64,000 bases of DNA from Geodermatophilus saharensis (GTDB lineage Bacteria > Actinomycetota > Actinomycetes > Mycobacteriales > Geodermatophilaceae), in the NCBI RefSeq assembly GCF_900188205.1, contig NZ_FZOH01000003.1, positions 84,539-148,538 of the forward strand. Direction: 5' to 3'. Below, piece by piece: positions 59,495 through 64,000 of the stretch. The notes beneath the pieces are model-generated. The model was not told the DNA's origin. It did no database searches and saw nothing but the letters and a program-made list of their open reading frames with translations. Each line of letters opens with the position of its first letter. The stretch's first letter is position 1. The translations under genes were made by a program, and so were the position numbers.

Positions 59495-59622
59495 CCGCCG
59501 ATGCTGGCAGAGCGGCGCGCCGCTGCGCACCGGCTGCGCGCACGGAGGGCTTGGATCCGGCCGCGCCGTGTGAGGGGATGCCGGTACGCGCCCGGCGGCG
59601 GGCGCCGGACGGAGGTGCGCGG

Positions 59623-60807
59623 ATGACACGGGCGATCGTCGTCGGCGGCGGGGTCGCCGGTCCGGTGGCGGCCATGGCGCTGCAGCGGGCGGGGATCGAG
59701 GCGTCGGTCCACGAGGCCCACCCGGCGCCGGCCGGGGACGTCGGCGCGTGGCTCGGCGTCCAGGTCAACGGGCTCGACGCGCTGCGGGCGGTCGGCGCCG
59801 AGGACGTCGTCCGCGACGCCGGCTTCCCCACCCCCGTCATCGAGTTCCGCAACGCCGCGGGCCGCGTCCTCGGCTCGGTGCCGACCGGCGCGCCCGGGCA
59901 GCCGCCCGGCGTCTCGCTGCGGCGCTCGGACCTCTACCGGGCCCTGCACGCCGAGGCGCTGCGCCGCGGGATCGAGGTCCGCTACGGCTCCCGGCTCACC
60001 GGCGTGCAGGACGCCGGCGCGGGCGTCACCGCGCGGTTCGCCGACGGCCGCACCGAGACCGCCGACCTGCTCATCGGCGCCGACGGCGTCCGCTCGACCG
60101 TGCGGACCCTGGTCGACCCCGGCTGCCCGCCGCCCCGCTTCGTCCCGGTGCTCAACACCGCCGGCTACTCCACGCACACCCCGGACGACGCCGAGGTGGG
60201 CCGGCTGACCATGGTCTTCGGCCGGCGCGGCTTCGCCGGCTACCTGGCCGCGCCGACCGGCGGCACCTGGTGGTTCGCCAACCCGCCGCTGACGCGCGAG
60301 CCCTCGCCCGAGGAGGTCGCCGGTACCTCCGACCTGCAGTGGCGGGCCCGGCTCTACGACCTGCACCGGCACGACCGGTCCCCGGTGGTGGCGCTGGTGG
60401 AGGCCACCCCCGGCCCGCTGCGCGGCTGGACGACGTACGACGTCCCGCGCGTGGGCCGCTGGCACCGGGGGCGCACGGTGCTGGTCGGGGACGCCGCGCA
60501 CGCCACCTCGCCGGCCGCCGGGCAGGGCTCGTCGCTGGCGGTGGAGGACGCCGTCGTCCTGGCCCGCTGCCTGCGCGACCTGCCGGTCGGTGAGGCGCTG
60601 CGGGCGTTCGAGGAGCTGCGGCGGGCCCGCGCGGAGCGGGTCGTCGCGCAGGGCTTCGCCACCAGCAGCGCCAAGTCGCCGCCGGCCGTGGGCCGCCTCG
60701 TGCGCGACCTGGTGATGCCGCTGGTGCTGCGCCACCGCGACCCGACGGCGTGGATGCGCGCCCACGCCGTCGACTGGGACGCGCCCGCCGTGCCGGTACC
60801 TGCCTGA
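59623..60807 (+). CDS. FAD-dependent aromatic monooxygenase (PHBH fold)
   Basis: A 394-residue group A flavoprotein monooxygenase. The FAD motif is VVGGGVAGPVAAMAL at residues 6-20, the DG motif is LIGADGVRSTVR near 150, and the GD motif is VLVGDAAHATSPAAGQG near 285. All three nucleotide-binding fingerprints of the family are intact. It hydroxylates an aromatic or polyketide-like substrate that cannot be named. The ATG has a GGAGG site six bases upstream. Confidence 0.89.
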   Translation: MTRAIVVGGGVAGPVAAMALQRAGIEASVHEAHPAPAGDVGAWLGVQVNGLDALRAVGAEDVVRDAGFPTPVIEFRNAAGRVLGSVPTGAPGQPPGVSLRRSDLYRALHAEALRRGIEVRYGSRLTGVQDAGAGVTARFADGRTETADLLIGADGVRSTVRTLVDPGCPPPRFVPVLNTAGYSTHTPDDAEVGRLTMVFGRRGFAGYLAAPTGGTWWFANPPLTREPSPEEVAGTSDLQWRARLYDLHRHDRSPVVALVEATPGPLRGWTTYDVPRVGRWHRGRTVLVGDAAHATSPAAGQGSSLAVEDAVVLARCLRDLPVGEALRAFEELRRARAERVVAQGFATSSAKSPPAVGRLVRDLVMPLVLRHRDPTAWMRAHAVDWDAPAVPVPA

Positions 60808-60875
60808 CGCCGGCGCGTGTGGCGCGGCCCCCGGGCGGGAACGGCACCGCCGTCGGACGGCACGAGGAGGCGGTC

Positions 60876-61031
60876 GTGGGCGGAACGGATCCGGGCGCTC
60901 AGCCGGGCACCGAGGACGAGGGGTCGCACGCCAGCGTCGGGGAGGACCCGGCCCGGGCCGAGGGCGGCCGGACCGGCGGGGAGACGTCGGTCGACGAGGC
61001 GATGGGCAGCGAGGCCGAGCCGCCGGGCTGA
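60876..61031 (+). CDS. Small acidic glycine-rich protein (51 aa), unknown
   Basis: A 51-residue highly acidic, disordered protein with no recognised family (EDEGSHASVGEDPARAEGG in the middle). The GTG has a strong GAGGAGG ribosome binding site five bases upstream. It lies 68 bp after the monooxygenase and converges on the MFS gene. Similar short acidic proteins are common and poorly understood in actinobacteria. Confidence 0.5.
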   Translation: MGGTDPGAQPGTEDEGSHASVGEDPARAEGGRTGGETSVDEAMGSEAEPPG

Positions 61032-61041
61032 CCCGGGGGCG

Positions 61042-62238
61042 TCAGGTCCGCGGCTGCGCGCGGGGGAGGGCCAGCGCCGCGACCAGCCCGGCGGCCACGA
61101 CCGCGGTGCTGGCGGCGAACGCCACCTGGTAGGACGCGACGTCGGTGAGCCAGCCGGCCACCAGCGGGCCGGCGACGGCACCGAGGTCGGCCGCCATCTG
61201 GAACACCGCGACGACGCGGCCGCCCCGCGCCGGGCTCACGTCGCCGACCAGCGCGGCCGGCACGCTGGCCAGCAGCGCGGCGGCCAGGCCGTAGGTCGCC
61301 ATGGACAGCAGGAAGACGCCGGTCTGCGGGGGCAGCACGAGCAGCGCCAGCGCCGCGGTGCCGGTCGCCGTCCCCAGCACCAGGCTCGGCCGCCGTCCCC
61401 AGGTGTCGGCCAGCCGGCCCGACCGCAGCAGCGCCAGCGCCTGCGCCGCGGAGCCGGCCAGCAGGCCGGCGCCGGCCCAGGCCGCGCTGCGCCCCAGCTC
61501 CTCGGTCACGTACAGCGGCACCAGCGAGTTGCGGACGCCGAAGAGCACCCAGCCGATGCCGAGGTTGACCACCAGGGCCGCGACGTAGGCCCGCGAGCGG
61601 AGCGCGGTGCGCAGCGGCAGCGGCTCGACGGGTGGCTCGGTGGGGTCCTCGCGCGCGCCGGCCCCGACGACGTCCGGTGCCCGCAGCAGGACCAGCGCCA
61701 CCGCGCCGGCGACGAGCAGGAACCCGGCGTAGAGGAGGAACGGCAGCCGGGGGGACAGGGTGGCCAGCAGGCCGCCGGCCGCGGGCCCGGCGATGCCGCC
61801 GAGGATGAACCCGCCCTGGTAGGTGGCCGCGGCGCGCCCCCGGTGCGTCGGCGGTGACACCCGCAGCAGCAGCGCCAGCGCGGCCACGGTGAACATCGCG
61901 CTGCCGATGCCGCCGGCCGAGCGCAGCGCGAGGAACGTGGGGAACGAGGTCGCCAGCCCGGCCAGGCCGGTCGTGACCGCGACCAGCACCAGCCCGGTGG
62001 CGAGCACCAGGCGCTCCCCGACGCGCTCGACCAGCGAGCCCCCGCCGAAGGCGGAGACGAACCGGAAGAACGCGAAGGCGCTCACCGCCAGGCCCACCGC
62101 CGTCGTCCCGACGCCGAAGGAGCGGGCGAACAGCGGGATGGCCGGGGCGACGATGCCGAAGCCGAGTGCGACGACGAACGCCACGACCGCCAGCACGCCG
62201 ACCTCGCGGGGGAGCCCGCCGGACCCCCGTCGCAGCAC
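61042..62238 (-). CDS. MFS transporter
   Basis: A 398-residue major facilitator transporter with 12 predicted helices. The motif-A region between helices 2 and 3 is present as GGGSLVERVGERLVL, and a second copy is GRLADTWGRRPSLV between helices 8 and 9. It most resembles drug-exporting DHA1 members, but direction and substrate are unknown. The GTG is chosen because GAGCAT lies seven bases before it and no ribosome binding site is visible elsewhere. Confidence 0.87.
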   Translation of the reverse strand: MLRRGSGGLPREVGVLAVVAFVVALGFGIVAPAIPLFARSFGVGTTAVGLAVSAFAFFRFVSAFGGGSLVERVGERLVLATGLVLVAVTTGLAGLATSFPTFLALRSAGGIGSAMFTVAALALLLRVSPPTHRGRAAATYQGGFILGGIAGPAAGGLLATLSPRLPFLLYAGFLLVAGAVALVLLRAPDVVGAGAREDPTEPPVEPLPLRTALRSRAYVAALVVNLGIGWVLFGVRNSLVPLYVTEELGRSAAWAGAGLLAGSAAQALALLRSGRLADTWGRRPSLVLGTATGTAALALLVLPPQTGVFLLSMATYGLAAALLASVPAALVGDVSPARGGRVVAVFQMAADLGAVAGPLVAGWLTDVASYQVAFAASTAVVAAGLVAALALPRAQPRT

Positions 62239-62302
62239 GGGCTGGATGCTCGCAGGTCGCGCCGGGGGGTCGTCGACCGGACCCCCCGGGTACCGGGCCT
62301 GC

Positions 62303-63046
62303 GTGCCCACCCGCCGCCAGGTGCTGCTCGCCGCCGGCGCCGGCCTGCTCGCCGGGTGCGGTGCCCGGCAGCTGCCGGGGGACGGGGACGCGGCCCTCCT
62401 GACCGCGCGCCTCCCGGGCACCGGCGACGGGCCGGTCCCGGCCCCGGGGACCCGCGCCCTGGGCCTCGAGGAGACCCGGGACACCCTGCTGCACGTCCCG
62501 GCGGCGGGGGTCGGGGTGCCCGCGCCGCTGGTGGTCGTCCTGCACGGCGCGGGCGGGGACGCCGGGGCCGGGCTGGGGCTGCTGGAGGGGCCGGCCGGCG
62601 AGCACGGGCTCCTGCTCCTGGCGCCGGCCTCCCGCGGCCCGACCTGGGACGCCGTCGCCGGGGGCTACGGCCCCGACGTCGCCGTGCTCGACCGGGCGCT
62701 GGCCGCGGTCGCGCGCACCGTCCCGGTCGACCCCGCGCGGGTCGCCGTCGCCGGGTTCTCCGACGGCGGGTCCTACGCGCTGGGCCTCGGCCTGGCCAAC
62801 GGGCGGCTGTTCCGGCACGTCGTGGCCTTCTCGCCGGGCTTCCTCCCGCCGGGCCCGCGCACCGGCCGGCCGCCGGTGTTCGTGTCCCACGGCACCGCCG
62901 ACGGCGTGCTGCCGGTCGACCGGACCAGCCGGCGGGTCGTGCCCGCGCTGCGCGACGACGGGTACGACGTCACCTACCGGGAGTTCCACGGCGGCCACGT
63001 CGTCCCGCCCGAGGTGGCCCGGGAGGCCGCCGGCCTGCTCGACTGA
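62303..63046 (+). CDS. Lipoprotein esterase/PHB-depolymerase-like hydrolase
   Basis: A 247-residue exported hydrolase. The N-terminus TRRQVLLAAGAGLLAGC combines a twin-arginine motif with a lipobox, so it is probably a Tat-exported, membrane-anchored lipoprotein with the lipidated Cys at about residue 19. The alpha/beta hydrolase core has HGAGGDAGAG, the nucleophile in AGFSDGGSYALG, Asp in GTADGVLPV and His in FHGGHVVPP. It resembles phospholipase/carboxylesterase and polyhydroxybutyrate depolymerase relatives. TACCGG lies six bases before the GTG. Confidence 0.85.
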   Translation: MPTRRQVLLAAGAGLLAGCGARQLPGDGDAALLTARLPGTGDGPVPAPGTRALGLEETRDTLLHVPAAGVGVPAPLVVVLHGAGGDAGAGLGLLEGPAGEHGLLLLAPASRGPTWDAVAGGYGPDVAVLDRALAAVARTVPVDPARVAVAGFSDGGSYALGLGLANGRLFRHVVAFSPGFLPPGPRTGRPPVFVSHGTADGVLPVDRTSRRVVPALRDDGYDVTYREFHGGHVVPPEVAREAAGLLD

Positions 63047-63055
63047 GCGGCGGCG

Positions 63056-63808
63056 TCAGCCGACCTCCGCGGCGAGGGCGCGGATCGGGCCGGACCACGC
63101 CCCGGGGGTGGTCCACACGAAGCTGTGCGCCCCCGGCATCGGGGCGAACCGGCCGTCGCGGGCGAGGCCGGCCAGCGCGCGGGCCCACTCCTCGGTGCAG
63201 ATCCGGTCCTCGCGGCCGTGCAGCACCAGCACCGGGACCGGCACCCGGGGGACGGCGTCCTCGAGGCGGTCGGCCAGGTGGGCCCGCAGGGCGTGCACGA
63301 TGCGCCGCGTGCCGGCGCGCTGCCGCTCGGGCCGGTGGGCCTCGTCGAGGTCGGGGGGCTCCAGCCGGTGGTTGCGGTACCAGGCGCGCAGCACGCCGCC
63401 GAGGCTGCGGTACCGCGGGTCGACCGTCGGGCCGGCCAGCACCAGCCCCCGCACGCCGGGCGGGTGCCGCAGCGCGGCGCGGGCGGCGACCTGCGTGCCG
63501 CCGGAGTGCCCGGCCAGCACCACCCGCTCCAGCCCCGCGGCCGCGAGCCAGGCGACCACCGCGTCGCCGAACTCGACGACGTCGAGCTCGTGCGGCGGCT
63601 CCCCGCTGCCGGAGAAGCCGGGCAGCTCGACGAGGTGGGCGCGGGTCCAGGTCCCCAGCGCCCGCAGTCCCGGGACGAGGTAGTCGGACACGCCGATGCC
63701 CTGGACGACGGCGACCTCGGCGACGCCGGCGCGGGGCCGGCCCACCGAGCGGCTGTGCACCCGCCCGTACGGCGTCTCCCGGTCGGCCGGGACGAGGTCG
63801 GTGGACAG
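63056..63808 (-). CDS. Alpha/beta hydrolase
   Basis: About 250 residues. The nucleophile is in LAGHSGGTQVA, the oxyanion/strand region is GFSGSGEPP, the acid is Asp in LHGREDRICTEEW and the base His in MPGAHSFVWT. The start is uncertain. A CTG at 63808 has a GGAGGT ribosome binding site at a proper distance and begins where homology-like sequence begins (STDLVPADRETPYGRV). A GTG at 63907 would add 33 basic and proline-rich residues with no recognisable fold. I prefer the CTG. Substrate is unknown. Confidence 0.82.
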   Translation of the reverse strand: MSTDLVPADRETPYGRVHSRSVGRPRAGVAEVAVVQGIGVSDYLVPGLRALGTWTRAHLVELPGFSGSGEPPHELDVVEFGDAVVAWLAAAGLERVVLAGHSGGTQVAARAALRHPPGVRGLVLAGPTVDPRYRSLGGVLRAWYRNHRLEPPDLDEAHRPERQRAGTRRIVHALRAHLADRLEDAVPRVPVPVLVLHGREDRICTEEWARALAGLARDGRFAPMPGAHSFVWTTPGAWSGPIRALAAEVG

Positions 63809-63952
63809 CGGGCACCTCCAGCGGCCGGGCGGTGCGGCACCAGGGCCAGTGTGGCCGCGCCGGCTCCGGGGTGCGCGCCGTCCGGGTGGCTGGTTGGCTC
63901 GCCGCACGCGGCCGGAGCAGGTCGGCCGCCCGGGACGCTGACGGGAGACGAC

Positions 63953-64000
63953 GTGGCCACGACCATCGCAGGGATGTCCAAGCAGACGGCGGCGCGGGCG
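63953..64000 (+). CDS. First 16 codons of a gene continuing past the window
   Basis: A GTG preceded by a GGGAG ribosome binding site opens a frame with no stop through the window end. The visible residues (VATTIAGMSKQTAARA) are too few to name. It is divergent from the hydrolase. A later in-frame ATG is seven codons on. Confidence 0.45.
   Translation, partial: MATTIAGMSKQTAARA

Overview
The window is very GC-rich DNA with dense codon-position bias, many GTG starts, 4-bp start/stop overlaps and short intergenic gaps. The gene content includes Spo0M, a SpoIIE-type phosphatase, an ECF42 sigma factor with its DGPF partner, a fused isobutyryl-CoA mutase, a DUF222 HNH protein and a lycopene cyclase. 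Together these point to a free-living, pigmented, probably spore-forming actinobacterium. Geodermatophilaceae is my best guess (inference). No rRNA, tRNA, CRISPR array, insertion sequence, prophage or plasmid replication gene was recognised.

Layout. 0.3-2.8 kb: an alpha/beta hydrolase, then a methyltransferase coupled to two small membrane proteins. 2.84-4.69 kb: a DGPF (YCII) protein and ECF42 sigma factor, preceded by an ECF-like promoter and bracketed by five copies of a 22-bp palindrome. 4.7-7.9 kb (minus): SpoIIE-type phosphatase, Spo0M, Nudix hydrolase. 8-12 kb: fused B12-dependent isobutyryl-CoA mutase translationally coupled to a cytoplasmic BtuF-like protein. 12-15.6 kb: SDR, two small proteins, then a TetR/enoyl-CoA hydratase/Imm5-like operon with an operator-like palindrome. 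15.8-18.6 kb: Tat-exported vanadium haloperoxidase-like protein and a secreted protein of unknown function, ending in a strong hairpin. 18.7-27.8 kb: redox enzymes (flavodoxin-like protein, CoA-disulfide reductase type, LLM flavoprotein, AhpD-like), a PatB-type C-S lyase, a DAG kinase-like protein, a secreted M1 aminopeptidase and an esterase.

27.8-32.6 kb (minus): a GAF regulator, a DUF2795 protein, an ATP-dependent DNA ligase and a diguanylate cyclase. The GAF regulator is divergent from an NTF2-monooxygenase fusion (32.7-34.6 kb). 34.7-38.1 kb: DUF6394 protein, a TrkA-N potassium channel and LtrA. 38.3-40.4 kb: a protein with a SRAGA tandem repeat and a DUF222-HNH protein with 32-bp repeats just past its 3' end. 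40.6-46.4 kb: hemerythrin, XRE-ATPase regulator, APC permease and an isolated lycopene cyclase, with overlapping convergent ends. 46.4-50.2 kb: a dicarboxylate symporter divergent from a DcuS/DcuR-type two-component system. 50.2-55.3 kb: YchJ-like protein, GH13 glucosidase, a 51-aa zinc-ribbon protein, a luciferase-like oxidoreductase, YihY and PspC proteins. 55.4-64 kb: a large LuxR-ATPase regulator, a 38-codon reading frame coupled to a VOC protein, hydrolases, an FAD monooxygenase, an MFS transporter, a lipoprotein esterase and the first codons of a gene that runs off the window.

The most distinctive signals are non-coding: the palindrome clusters around the ECF42 cassette, the 32-bp repeats beside the HNH gene, and a recurring -10-like hexamer 6-7 nt before start codons that predicts leaderless mRNAs for about a dozen genes.
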